64,000 nt of DNA from Spongiactinospora sp. TRM90649 (lineage in GTDB: Bacteria > Actinomycetota > Actinomycetes > Streptosporangiales > Streptosporangiaceae). The stretch spans positions 22,354-86,353 of the forward strand of contig NZ_JARLTC010000046.1 in the NCBI RefSeq assembly GCF_029382225.1. Reading direction: 5' to 3'. This document shows positions 16,132 through 23,653 of this stretch, in pieces (within the stretch, counting starts at the first letter, position 1; the number at the start of each line of letters is the position of its first letter). The notes beneath the pieces were generated by a model. It was not told the origin of the DNA, did not search any database, and was given only the letters and a program-made list of their open reading frames with translations. A program made the translations under genes and the position numbers.

Positions 16132-16415
16132 TGACCACCCTGCGCGGCAAGACACTGGCCTACCTGCGCGGCGGCCACGTCCGCATCGCCGCCGCCCTCA
16201 CCTGCCCGGGTGACGCCCGGCCCCGCTTCGTCGAGGCGTTCGTCGCCTCCACCAACCCGGCCGCGACCGGGCTGTCCTACCGGGTGCGGCTCGACGCGGG
16301 CCGCTGGGAGTGCTCCTGCACCGGCGATGCCTGCGCCCACCTGGCCGCCGTCCAGCTCGTCACCGGGCACCCGTCACAGGTCACCCCAAACGCAGCCACG
16401 GCGGGCGCCCGATGA
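16131..16415 (+). CDS. Small SWIM zinc-finger protein
   Basis: 94 residues. WECSCTGDACAHLAAVQL gives C61-x-C63 and C68-x-H70, the SWIM pattern CxC...CxH, preceded by a strand-rich region (GLSYRVRLDAG). It is translationally coupled to recT (TGATG). SWIM fingers occur in recombination-associated proteins (for example Sws1), so a role alongside RecT is a reasonable inference. Confidence 0.75.
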   Translation: MTTLRGKTLAYLRGGHVRIAAALTCPGDARPRFVEAFVASTNPAATGLSYRVRLDAGRWECSCTGDACAHLAAVQLVTGHPSQVTPNAATAGAR

Positions 16416-16678
16416 CCCCTCACGACACGCTTCTCTGTCAGCCCGGCGCGGTCGTCGGCATCTGTCCGACATGCGGAACCTGCCCCACGTGCGGCTCGGT
16501 GCCGGACCCGGATGAGGGGCCCGGCACGAGCTTCCCGTGGACGGCCGTCGGCACCGCGCTGGCCGTCGCGGTCGGGGCCGGGCTGATGGTCCTCGCCTAC
16601 CTCCTCGGCTCCGCCTACGCCGAGGAGGAGCCCATCCCGGCGGCCCCGGTCCTCTACGCCTCCTGGAGCACCTCGTGA
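16412..16678 (+). CDS. Zinc-ribbon plus single TM small protein
   Basis: 88 residues. CPTCGTCPTCG forms a Cys knuckle at about 18-28; AVGTALAVAVGAGLMVLAYL at about 47-66 is a TM segment. It is coupled by ATGA to the SWIM gene. No function is known; the knuckle would face one side of the membrane. Confidence 0.65.
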   Translation: MTPHDTLLCQPGAVVGICPTCGTCPTCGSVPDPDEGPGTSFPWTAVGTALAVAVGAGLMVLAYLLGSAYAEEEPIPAAPVLYASWSTS

Positions 16679-16827
16679 CCGGCACGTGGGCGCGGCTGCT
16701 CGCCCCGTTCACCGACCGTCGCGCTGCCGAGATCGACCAGGCCGCCGACGACTGGCTCGCCCCTATCCGCCCCACCACACCGGCCGAACCCCGGCCCTAC
16801 GACCAGACCAAGAGCGAGGACCGATGA
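16675..16827 (+). CDS. Hypothetical 50-residue phage protein
   Basis: Starts GTG 16675 (GTGA overlap) and ends by ATGA overlap with the next gene. TWARLLAPFTDRRAAEIDQA is an amphipathic helix. Support is only its position inside a chain of coupled genes. Confidence 0.5.
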   Translation: MTGTWARLLAPFTDRRAAEIDQAADDWLAPIRPTTPAEPRPYDQTKSEDR

Positions 16828-17198
16828 GCGAGATCACCTTGAAGGCGGTCGCCCCGTACCCGGCGACCGAGGATGACGCCACAGCCGAGGTGATGGCCCG
16901 GGCCTACGCCATCTACGCGCGGCTCAACCACCGGCTGTGGCTCAACGCCACCGGCCGCGACGAGGCAGACGAGGCGCGGTTGGCGTTCGTGACCTACTAC
17001 AGCCTCACCTGCCTGCTGCGCGAGCTGATCGGTCGGGCCGGGACTCGGCAGGCCGACGAGGTCGCCCGGCGACTGTGGAGCGACTTGGAGACCCCGGAGG
17101 CACTGTGCCTGACGCTGCACGAGTGGCTGATCGAGTACGAGATCACCCCGCAGGCCATCGACGAGATCGCTCAGGCGGAATCGGAGGCCAGGCGATGA
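16824..17198 (+). CDS. Hypothetical all-helical phage protein
   Basis: 124 residues, mostly helices (TAEVMARAYAIYARLNHRLW, TYYSLTCLLRELIGRAGT, LCLTLHEWLIEYEITPQAID). No family is recognised. Both ends overlap neighbouring genes by four bases. Confidence 0.6.
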   Translation: MSEITLKAVAPYPATEDDATAEVMARAYAIYARLNHRLWLNATGRDEADEARLAFVTYYSLTCLLRELIGRAGTRQADEVARRLWSDLETPEALCLTLHEWLIEYEITPQAIDEIAQAESEARR

Positions 17199-18307
17199 TG
17201 GCCACGACCAGCATCGAGTGGGCCACCGACGTGTGGACCCCCGTCACCGGATGCGACCGCGTCAGCCCCGGATGCGACCACTGCTACGCGCTGACGCTGG
17301 CCAAGCGGCTCAAGGCCATGGGATCCGCGAAGTACCAGCGGGACGGCGACCCCCGCACGTCGGGGCCGGGCTTCGGGGTGTCCCTGCACGCCGACGTGCT
17401 CACCGAGCCGTTCCGCTGGCGCAAGCCGCGCCGGATCTTCGTCAACTCCATGGGCGACCTGTTCCACAAAGACGTCCCCGACCTGTTCATCACGCAGGTC
17501 TTCGACGTGATGGAGCAGGCCACGCAGCACACCTTCCAGGTGCTCACGAAGCGGCACGACCGGATGCGCGCCTTCGTGCAGCGCCGAGAGCAGCAGAACC
17601 GGGAGTACGCGAAAAAGTTCGACGAGTGCCCGACCGAGGCGATGCGTCACAGCCCGGCCGCGCGGGCCGCGCGGCAGCGATCTACGGCTCCCCCCGCGAA
17701 CGTCTGGCTCGGCGTGTCAGTCGAGGATCAGAAGCGGGCCGACCTCCGGATCCCGAGTCTGCTGGAGACCCCCGCTGCCGTCCGCTGGATCTCGGCGGAG
17801 CCGCTGCTCGGGCCAATTCGGCTGCCGGTCTGCGAGAGTTGCGACGGCACCGGTGACCACCCGGACGAATGGCTCCCCGAAGGCGTCGCGGACGGTGGCG
17901 ACTGTCCAGCCTGCAACGGCTCTGGATGGCCGACACCGGGCCTCGACTGGGTCGTGGCCGGGGGCGAGTCCGGACCCGGCGCGCGGCCCATGCACCCGGA
18001 CTGGGTGCGCGGGCTCCGTGACCAGTGCGTGAGCGCGGGGGTCGCCTTCCACTTCAAGCAGTGGGGCGATTGGGTCCCTGAGTCGCTGTGGCTGCATCGC
18101 GACACGGCACCCGCGGGCTTCTTGGCGACCGACGGCACCCACCGGCCCCTGGTCAGCGGCAAGCCAGTCGCTGCGCCGATGAGCCGCGGCCGAGACATCA
18201 CGATCCGCCGCGTCGGCAAGGGCCGTGCCGGACGCGAGTTGGACGGCCGCACCTGGGATCAGTACCCCACCCCGGTGAGCGTGGGAAGCGAGGCCCGCCA
18301 TGGCTGA
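17195..18307 (+). CDS. DUF5131 (phage Gp37/Gp68) family protein with an inserted zinc finger
   Basis: 370 residues. WATDVWTPVTGCDRVSPGCD then HCYA gives Cys 20, 27 and 30, the conserved triad of the Gp37/Gp68 (DUF5131) family, which has a radical-SAM-like barrel and may bind an Fe-S cluster. Further family landmarks are FVNSMGDLFH, FQVLTKRHDRM, NVWLGVSVEDQ, WISAEPLLGPI, VVAGGESGPGARPM and FHFKQWG. Between two of these is a DnaJ-like insert with CESCDGTG (about 213) and CPACNGSG (about 237). The family is common in phages; the reaction is not established. GGAGG (17183-17187) precedes ATG 17195; ATG 17198 is equally possible. Confidence 0.88.
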   Translation: MMATTSIEWATDVWTPVTGCDRVSPGCDHCYALTLAKRLKAMGSAKYQRDGDPRTSGPGFGVSLHADVLTEPFRWRKPRRIFVNSMGDLFHKDVPDLFITQVFDVMEQATQHTFQVLTKRHDRMRAFVQRREQQNREYAKKFDECPTEAMRHSPAARAARQRSTAPPANVWLGVSVEDQKRADLRIPSLLETPAAVRWISAEPLLGPIRLPVCESCDGTGDHPDEWLPEGVADGGDCPACNGSGWPTPGLDWVVAGGESGPGARPMHPDWVRGLRDQCVSAGVAFHFKQWGDWVPESLWLHRDTAPAGFLATDGTHRPLVSGKPVAAPMSRGRDITIRRVGKGRAGRELDGRTWDQYPTPVSVGSEARHG

Positions 18308-18707
18308 CCTCGACTTCCCGCTCGACCTGGACGAGGTGTCTCGGCACTACCACCTGGCGCTCGGCGAGGACATGAGCGGCGTTCCCGAGCACTCGCGGGA
18401 GTGCCTGGCCGCCGTGCCGTTGCTGCTGGCAGAACTGCGGGAGACCCTCGCGCAGCGGGAGGGCGACGCCGACGAGCTGGGCGTCCTGCACGTCCAGATG
18501 TCCAAGCTCCGCGCCGCGCTGGATCGGGCGCGCGCTGACGAGCGCGCCCGGTGCGTCGCCGAGCTCCGCGCCTACGCCAAGCCGCGGATGGACGCCGCCG
18601 TCACCGAGGTCGCCGGAGGCGACGACGACGGGCTCGGCGGAGTCTTCCGCGCTGCCGCCATCGAGTCGGCGGCGCGGCTCTTGGAGTCCGGTCAGCTGAC
18701 CACCTGA
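18300..18707 (+). CDS. Hypothetical coiled-coil phage protein
   Basis: 135 residues, largely helical, with a heptad-like stretch LLLAELRETLAQREGDADEL and LHVQMSKLRAALDRARADER. No family is recognised. It overlaps the DUF5131 gene by 8 bases and is followed by a perfect 12-bp hairpin, so it ends a sub-operon. Confidence 0.6.
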   Translation: MADLDFPLDLDEVSRHYHLALGEDMSGVPEHSRECLAAVPLLLAELRETLAQREGDADELGVLHVQMSKLRAALDRARADERARCVAELRAYAKPRMDAAVTEVAGGDDDGLGGVFRAAAIESAARLLESGQLTT

Positions 18708-18713
18708 TCTTCC

Positions 18714-18746
18714 CTCCCTCCGCGCTTCGGGGGCGCGCGGAGGGAG
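18714..18746 (+). terminator. 12-bp perfect hairpin in the early operon
   Basis: Arms CTCCCTCCGCGC (18714-18725) and GCGCGGAGGGAG (18735-18746), loop 9 bases. It starts seven bases after the 18707 stop, in one of the few real gaps of the early operon. No T-run follows; it could be a terminator, an attenuator or an mRNA 3'-end stabiliser. Confidence 0.6.
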
Positions 18747-18787
18747 CCCATCAAGGCACTACCGGCACCACCGAAAGGGCAAGGATC

Positions 18788-19315
18788 ATGACCCATCCCG
18801 GGGGGGACCTCCTCACAACAGCCCCTGCCACCGCCGACCCACACCCCGTCCTCGTCTACGCCGCCGACCGGCACGCCTCACCAGACGACATGCGCGTCGA
18901 GGTCACCGACACCACGATCATGCTCTGGATCGGTGGCGCGATGATCGGCGTCAACCGGCTGGGCGACGACACCCAGCTCCGCGCCGCCCTCAACACCGCC
19001 TGGAGCATCAGCACCAACGCCCAGCGGTTCGCCGCGCTCCTCAACGAGGAACTCCACCGCCGCGACGAGACCCGCTGCGACGCCCCCGCACAGGCCGCGA
19101 TGCAGGCGGCCGGGCACCACCGGCCACCACCGGCCCAGCCGCCCGATCACGAACCGATGATCCACTGCAACGGCTGCGGCCACGCCCTGCGCCCAGTCAC
19201 CGCTGAAGACCACGCCCGCGCTCAGGCCGGCGTCTGCGCTCCGGACAACCGCGGCGACTGCCCGGCCTGCTCGCAAATGCAGCCCGCCGACCAGCCCGCG
19301 GCCGGTGCCGCGTGA
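18788..19315 (+). CDS. Hypothetical protein with C-terminal zinc-finger-like Cys pairs
   Basis: 175 residues. A strand/helix region (MRVEVTDTTIMLWIGGAMIG) is followed by a Pro/His linker and CNGCGHALRP with a second pair CPAC about 30 residues on. ATG 18788 has AAGGA 2 bases upstream (AAAGGG further), the first start after the hairpin. No family is recognised. Confidence 0.6.
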   Translation: MTHPGGDLLTTAPATADPHPVLVYAADRHASPDDMRVEVTDTTIMLWIGGAMIGVNRLGDDTQLRAALNTAWSISTNAQRFAALLNEELHRRDETRCDAPAQAAMQAAGHHRPPPAQPPDHEPMIHCNGCGHALRPVTAEDHARAQAGVCAPDNRGDCPACSQMQPADQPAAGAA

Positions 19316-19491
19316 ACGCCGTGGCGCAGGCCGCCTGCTGGGCGTGTGTCCTGGCCGCGTCGTGGCTGTACTGGCGTCCCGGCTACCGGCGCGAGGTGGC
19401 GCAGTCGGCCGTGGCGTGTTGGCGCGCCGCATGCCGCGCCGCGCGGGCCGCCACCTACCGGTCGCAGCACATCCCCGGCAGGCGGCCATGA
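19312..19491 (+). CDS. Small membrane-associated protein, 59 residues
   Basis: GTG 19312 overlaps the previous stop (GTGA) and the TGA at 19489-19491 overlaps the next ATG (ATGA). The peptide begins VNAVAQAACWACVLAASWLY, a short hydrophobic helix, and continues with a basic half. The perfect coupling at both ends is the main support. Confidence 0.55.
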   Translation: MNAVAQAACWACVLAASWLYWRPGYRREVAQSAVACWRAACRAARAATYRSQHIPGRRP

Positions 19492-19751
19492 CCACCCCGC
19501 AGGTCGTCATCACCGGCTACGTCCTGCTCGTCGCCTGCGGCGTCGTCATCGGACTCAGCCTGCGCCAGCGGCGCCGTACCCGGCCCCGGCCGGCGATCGC
19601 GCCGGGCGACCTCCAGCTCCCCGACCGCGAGTGGTGGCTGTACCTGCCAGTCGGCGACGACGAGGCCATGTCGGACGAGGACTGGGCCGCCTGGCTGGCC
19701 GAGCACGACATCCGGCTCCACGACGTCCGCGACCTCATGGAGGAGCCGTGA
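19488..19751 (+). CDS. Small membrane protein with acidic C-terminus
   Basis: 87 residues: VVITGYVLLVACGVVIGLSL is a TM helix, followed by RQRRRTRPRP (inside anchor by the positive-inside rule) and an acidic region DDEAMSDEDWAAWLAEHDIR. Coupled to both neighbours by four-base overlaps. Function unknown. Confidence 0.6.
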   Translation: MTTPQVVITGYVLLVACGVVIGLSLRQRRRTRPRPAIAPGDLQLPDREWWLYLPVGDDEAMSDEDWAAWLAEHDIRLHDVRDLMEEP

Positions 19752-20032
19752 ACGGCCTGCTGGCCGCGCTCGCCCTGGTCGCCGCCATGGCGGTCCTCGC
19801 CGCCATCGGCGCGGCCTTGACGCTCTGGCTCCACGGCCTGGTAGAAGGCCGCCGTGCCCGCCAGATCGAGCGCCCCGAGCATGTGCTCCAGCTCGTCGCG
19901 CACCTGCGAGCCGTCGACTCGCTGCCTGTCCCGGACGGGCTGCCCGCCATCCAGCGCCGTATCGCCGCCCGCCCCAGCGGCCACTCCTGGCTGCGGCTGC
20001 TCCACCACGGAGCCCACGGTGCTCCCCGCTGA
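19748..20032 (+). CDS. Small membrane protein, one TM
   Basis: 94 residues: LLAALALVAAMAVLAAIGAA is a TM helix near the N-terminus, followed by an amphipathic helix region. The third small membrane protein in a row (19312-20032), each with its TM at the start, suggesting a coordinated envelope function (inference). Confidence 0.55.
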   Translation: MNGLLAALALVAAMAVLAAIGAALTLWLHGLVEGRRARQIERPEHVLQLVAHLRAVDSLPVPDGLPAIQRRIAARPSGHSWLRLLHHGAHGAPR

Positions 20033-20034
20033 GC

Positions 20035-20066
20035 GTGCCGGGCGGGCGGCGCGGCCCGCCCGGCAC
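20035..20066 (+). terminator. 13-bp perfect hairpin in the early operon
   Basis: Arms GTGCCGGGCGGGC (20035-20047) and GCCCGCCCGGCAC (20054-20066), loop 6 bases, directly after the stop of the small membrane genes. No T-run. Like the 18714 hairpin, it occupies a gap between coupled gene blocks. Confidence 0.65.
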
Positions 20067-20099
20067 ACCCCACGCCCACACCGACCTGACGAGGAACCG

Positions 20100-20582
20100 A
20101 TGACCACCACCACCCCGACCGTCCTCTGCGGCAACGAGGACCACGACGAGGAAACCCCCGCCGTCGCCCGCCTCACCTACCCGAACGCCCGCTTCCGCCC
20201 GGTCGCGGTCTGCGCCGACGACCTCGAAGACGTGGCAGAGCAGGCGCTCGGAGAGGGCGCGAGCGTGCTCATCGAGCCGATCGAGCACGGCCACACGCCC
20301 ATCACCCGCGCGATGAAGGCGGCGGCCAGGATCCACCTCCGCGAGCGCGGACAGCCGGTCCGGGCGATCCTGCTGGAGGCTCCGGACATGCCGGGGTACG
20401 ACGAGCTGCCCGACACGCTGGAGGAGCGCAGGGCACTTCCCGCCCGGTTCCACATCCCCCGGTGGACCGAGACCGGGCGCCCGGCGCTGTGGGTGTGCGC
20501 GGTCTGCTGGGAAGACGGGGTCGTCTACCAGTGGCCGTGCAAGACCGCATGCGCCCAGGGCGGCGAGGTGTTCGCCCGATGA
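20100..20582 (+). CDS. Hypothetical phage protein
   Basis: 160 residues with scattered Cys (VLCGNEDHDEETPAVARLTY near the start and WVCAVCWEDG, WPCKTAC near the end), suggesting a metal-binding protein. No family is recognised. GAGGAACCG precedes ATG 20100; it is the first gene after the hairpin and overlaps the next by four bases. Confidence 0.6.
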   Translation: MTTTTPTVLCGNEDHDEETPAVARLTYPNARFRPVAVCADDLEDVAEQALGEGASVLIEPIEHGHTPITRAMKAAARIHLRERGQPVRAILLEAPDMPGYDELPDTLEERRALPARFHIPRWTETGRPALWVCAVCWEDGVVYQWPCKTACAQGGEVFAR

Positions 20583-20941
20583 CGGAGTACAGCACCACCC
20601 AGTTGCTCGCCGCCGTCCTGGGCGACTTCCGCCCTGACCCGGCCGACATCACTCCCACGGTGGCCGCCCACGTCCTGTGGTGCTACGGCGAACACGGCGG
20701 CCGCGAACCCGGAAGCTTCACCAAGGCCCTGATCGCGTTGATCGCCGAGGCCGACCAGGACAACCGACGCATGCTCGCCGCCCCCTACCCGGCCTACGCC
20801 GCCGCCGTACACGTCATCGAGGCCCACCACGACGGCGCAGACCGGCTCCGCATCATGGTGGGCACCTCGTCCTGCGCCTGTTCCGAGCACGGCCCATGCC
20901 CCGCCCACGGCGGACCGCTCGGGGGTGAGCGGCATGGGTGA
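20579..20941 (+). CDS. Hypothetical helical phage protein
   Basis: 120 residues: TTQLLAAVLGDFRPDPADIT, HVLWCYGEHGGREPGSFTKA and an end with CACSEHGPCPAHGG. Helical with a Cys/His-rich tail. Members of this type are common in actinophage early regions without known role. Confidence 0.6.
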   Translation: MTEYSTTQLLAAVLGDFRPDPADITPTVAAHVLWCYGEHGGREPGSFTKALIALIAEADQDNRRMLAAPYPAYAAAVHVIEAHHDGADRLRIMVGTSSCACSEHGPCPAHGGPLGGERHG

Positions 20942-21599
20942 GCCAGCCTCCACGCCCGCCCCCGGCCCGGCGGCCGGCCACCTGGCCGTCGTCATGAGCG
21001 CCGACGGCGCCCAGGTCCTGCGCCTCCTCGCCGACGGGAAGACCACCCAGCAGGTCGCCGACCTCACCAGCTGGCCACGCGACCGCGTGATCGGCCTCGC
21101 CCGCGCGCAGAAGGGCTGGCTGCTTTCCCCGGACACCGACACCGTCTACGACCCGGGTGCCAAGAACGGCAAGGTCCGCGTGCCTGACACCCTCGCCGCC
21201 GCCGTACCATCCGACGCCGCCGCCCTGATCGCCCGGGCCGAGGCGTCGGAGGATCCGCGGCTGCGGCGGCTCGCCACTCAGGTGCGCGACGCTCTCGGCG
21301 AGATCCGGGACCGGCTCACCCGAGCACGGGAAGCCGCCGCCCTCGCCCAGGAGATCGCCACCCTGGAAGAGCAGCTCGCGGCGAAGAAGGCCCGCCAGCG
21401 GCAGCTCAGCTCCTCCCGCCGAAAGGGTCCCGCCCGGACACCGGCCGCCCCTCGCACGGTCCGGCCCACTGCCCGCAGCAAACGGCCCGGCATCCGCGCC
21501 TGGGCCGCAGCGCAGGGCATGGACTGCCCACCCCAGGGGCGCGTCCCGAGGTCGGTCGAAACGGCGTGGGACGAAGCCCACGGAGGCGACCGTGGCTGA
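20934..21599 (+). CDS. HTH protein with Lsr2-type C-terminal DNA-binding domain
   Basis: 221 residues. Near the N-terminus VLRLLADGKTTQQVADLTSW is a LuxR/sigma-4-like HTH. The middle is coiled coil (EIATLEEQLAAKKARQRQLS), then a basic linker, and the end RPGIRAWAAAQGMDCPPQGR followed by VPRSVETAWDEA matches the Lsr2 C-terminal domain (IRxWAxxxGxxxxxRGRxPxxVxxAY). Lsr2 silences AT-rich foreign DNA; phage homologues may counteract or imitate it. The Lsr2 RGR hook is QGR here. ATG 20934 and GTG 20925 are both possible starts. Confidence 0.75.
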   Translation: MGEPASTPAPGPAAGHLAVVMSADGAQVLRLLADGKTTQQVADLTSWPRDRVIGLARAQKGWLLSPDTDTVYDPGAKNGKVRVPDTLAAAVPSDAAALIARAEASEDPRLRRLATQVRDALGEIRDRLTRAREAAALAQEIATLEEQLAAKKARQRQLSSSRRKGPARTPAAPRTVRPTARSKRPGIRAWAAAQGMDCPPQGRVPRSVETAWDEAHGGDRG

Positions 21600-21927
21600 C
21601 GCCTGCTGGGTCCTCACCGACGAATACGGCGGCGGCCGAGACGAGCCCGTCGTCGCCCACTACCTGACCGAGACGCGGGCCAAGGACGCGGCGCGACCGG
21701 ACGGCTACCGGCCCCGCCAGCTCGATGCCCCCTGCCTGACCCTGACGTGCTCCTGCTGCGAGGAGCCCCTCCAAGACGACGACTACGGCCACGCGATCCA
21801 CCTCGCCGACCAGGCCGAGGCCACCGAGATCGCCTCGGCCTACGACTGGACCCTCACCGACGGCGTCGCCACCTGCCCCACCTGCGTGACCGGCCCCTGT
21901 GACCGGGAGGCGGACACCCATGGCTGA
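21592..21927 (+). CDS. Small protein with paired Cys motifs
   Basis: 111 residues. CSCCEEPL near the middle and CPTCVTGPC near the end could bind one zinc ion. The N-terminus WVLTDEYGGGRDEPVVAHY looks like a strand-turn-strand. It overlaps the Lsr2-like gene by 8 bases and the next gene by 8 bases. Confidence 0.6.
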   Translation: MADACWVLTDEYGGGRDEPVVAHYLTETRAKDAARPDGYRPRQLDAPCLTLTCSCCEEPLQDDDYGHAIHLADQAEATEIASAYDWTLTDGVATCPTCVTGPCDREADTHG

Positions 21928-22141
21928 CCCCACGATGCTCCCGGGCCGCACGATGCAGGCGGCCCGGCGGGGCAAGGACTGCCGCACCAAGCGGCCCCGG
22001 CCGGCGGCCCGCGCGGTCGTCGACGAGCACGGCGTCCAGCTCGCCACGCTCGGCGGCAAGTACCGCAGTGACGAAGAGGTCGCCCAGGCGCTCGCGCTCG
22101 CCAAGTGGATGCCGGACTACACCGCGGCGGTGACCCAGTGA
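21920..22141 (+). CDS. Hypothetical basic phage protein
   Basis: 73 residues with a strongly basic N-terminal half (ARRGKDCRTKRPRPAARA), which suggests nucleic-acid contact. GGGAGG sits 10 bases before ATG 21920. No family recognised. Confidence 0.55.
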   Translation: MADPTMLPGRTMQAARRGKDCRTKRPRPAARAVVDEHGVQLATLGGKYRSDEEVAQALALAKWMPDYTAAVTQ

Positions 22142-22533
22142 CGTCCCTGTTCCGCCGGTATCTGCTGTCCCTGGTCGGCATGCGCGTCTCGCGGGACGCG
22201 CCGGCCTCCCCGGCTCTCTGCCGGTGCGCCGAGCTACAGGCCGAGTTGGACCACGCCCAGGAAGCGCGAGAGCAGCTGCAGAAGGACCTCGCTCAGGCCC
22301 GCACCGACTACGAGCGGCTCCGCGCCGCCCGTCACCTCAGCGTGGACCCGGCTGCGGTTCGCAGCCTCCTCGACCGCCTGACGGCCATCGAGGTCCCGGA
22401 CGCCCACCTCCAGGCCACCGGCCACGGCCCCCGCGCCGAGCTGATGCGTGAGCGGGCCACGAACTGGCGGCTCACAGAGGAGCTCCTCCGGCGCACTCAC
22501 GCCGACATCGATGCCGAGCGGAGGTGGAGATGA
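22138..22533 (+). CDS. Hypothetical coiled-coil protein
   Basis: 131 residues, with a coiled coil in the centre (CAELQAELDHAQEAREQLQK, then DLAQARTDYERLRAARHL). GTG 22138 overlaps the previous stop and ATGA follows. No family recognised. Confidence 0.6.
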   Translation: MTSLFRRYLLSLVGMRVSRDAPASPALCRCAELQAELDHAQEAREQLQKDLAQARTDYERLRAARHLSVDPAAVRSLLDRLTAIEVPDAHLQATGHGPRAELMRERATNWRLTEELLRRTHADIDAERRWR

Positions 22534-22733
22534 CCCCGCAGGAACTCCACGCCCTCCTGGACGAACGACGCCGCGAGCTGGGCCTGCGCTGGTGGCAGAT
22601 CGCCGTCCAGGCCGACGTGACCCAGCAGCGCCTCCGACTGCTCCGGCACGGCACGTGCAGCCCACGGATGCGCGCCCGAGCCGAGGAGTGGCTGCGGCAC
22701 CACCGAAAACAGGACCCGCCTCCGCAGGGGTGA
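22530..22733 (+). CDS. XRE-like HTH protein
   Basis: 67 residues: ELHALLDERRRELGLRWWQI, AVQADVTQQRLRLLRHGTCS, MRARAEEWLRHH, a compact Cro/XRE helix-turn-helix. It lies directly before the replication gene and may regulate it (inference). Confidence 0.65.
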   Translation: MTPQELHALLDERRRELGLRWWQIAVQADVTQQRLRLLRHGTCSPRMRARAEEWLRHHRKQDPPPQG

Positions 22734-22765
22734 CGACGGCGACAAGGCAAGGACGAAGCACTCAG

Positions 22766-23653
22766 ATGACCTGGTTCAAGGTGGACGACTCGCTCCACTC
22801 CCACCCGAAGGCGATGGCTGCTTCGCTGGCCGCGCTCGGACTGTGGACCGTGGCCGGATCTTGGTCTGGTGACCATCTCACCGATGGCTTCATCCCCGAC
22901 CACATGATCCCGTCGCTGTCGCGAGGTCAGAGCGAGCTGGCGAAGGAGCTCTGCGCCGCCGGGCTGTGGAGAAGGAGCAAGGGCGGCTACCAGTTCCACC
23001 AGTGGCATGAAGACGGCGATGGAACGGCGCGCAATCCCAGCCGCGAAGTGGTTGAGAACACGCGCGCCAAGCGTGCCGCCGCAGGCCGTAAAGGTGGTCT
23101 GGCCAGCGGAAAGACTCGAAGCAAACCGCGAAGCAACACTGAAGCAAATGCTTCAGCACGTGCTTCGCGAATCGTTGAACCCCCGTCCCGTCCCGTCCAG
23201 TCCCCGAAGGGGACTAGGACGGATACAGGTTCTGTCGTCCCTTCAGGTCCGTACCGCGCGCGCGACGCAGACGACGACTCCGACGACACCGTCGATCTCG
23301 CCATCGTCCAGCTCCTGACGGAGCTGACCGGGCGAGACGTCGGCATCCTGCACGCCGCATCGGTGCGCCATCGCATCCTCGACGGCCACACGATCCGCAC
23401 CAGCCGCCTGGCCTACGTCGCGAAGTCGATCCACAACGACCCGGCCAAGTTCCTCCCGGCCTGGCCCGACGAAGAACCCTTTGGACGGGCACATCTGCAG
23501 GTTGTCCCGGAACCCTCCGAGGAGCCGGAGTGGTGCGGCCACTGCAACCCGCTCGACCGCACCAACGAACTCGCCGACGGCAGCATCTCCCGCTGCCAGG
23601 AGTGCAACCCCCGCGCTACCAGCCCCTACCGACATCACCGGGAGATCTCTTGA
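22766..23653 (+). CDS. Phage replication protein (initiator/replisome-organiser type) with internal iterons
   Basis: 295 residues. MTWFKVDDSLHSHPKAMAAS and LWTVAGSWSGDHLTDGFIPD are the N-terminal winged-helix signature of actinophage replication proteins. After ARNPSREVVENTRAKRAAAG comes a basic low-complexity hinge (about 110-150), then an alpha-helical region, and CGHC ... CQEC near the end (about 264 and 285), probably a zinc site. The hinge DNA holds a nested set of GAAGCA repeats (23117-23169), so the origin may lie inside the gene, as in lambda O. ATG 22766 has AAGGA about 12 bases upstream. An HNH gene is coupled downstream by TTGA. Confidence 0.7.
   Translation: MTWFKVDDSLHSHPKAMAASLAALGLWTVAGSWSGDHLTDGFIPDHMIPSLSRGQSELAKELCAAGLWRRSKGGYQFHQWHEDGDGTARNPSREVVENTRAKRAAAGRKGGLASGKTRSKPRSNTEANASARASRIVEPPSRPVQSPKGTRTDTGSVVPSGPYRARDADDDSDDTVDLAIVQLLTELTGRDVGILHAASVRHRILDGHTIRTSRLAYVAKSIHNDPAKFLPAWPDEEPFGRAHLQVVPEPSEEPEWCGHCNPLDRTNELADGSISRCQECNPRATSPYRHHREIS
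23117..23169. repeat. Iteron-like nested dyad, candidate phage replication origin
   Basis: GAAGCA occurs in direct orientation at 23118, 23130 and 23141 and inverted (TGCTTC) at 23149 and 23161, five copies in 49 bases with mostly 11-12 base steps. The centre TGAAGCA-AA-TGCTTCA (23140-23155) is a perfect dyad, flanked by CGCGAAGCA (23127-23135) and its exact complement TGCTTCGCG (23161-23169). The stretch is clearly less GC-rich than its surroundings. Confidence 0.6.
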
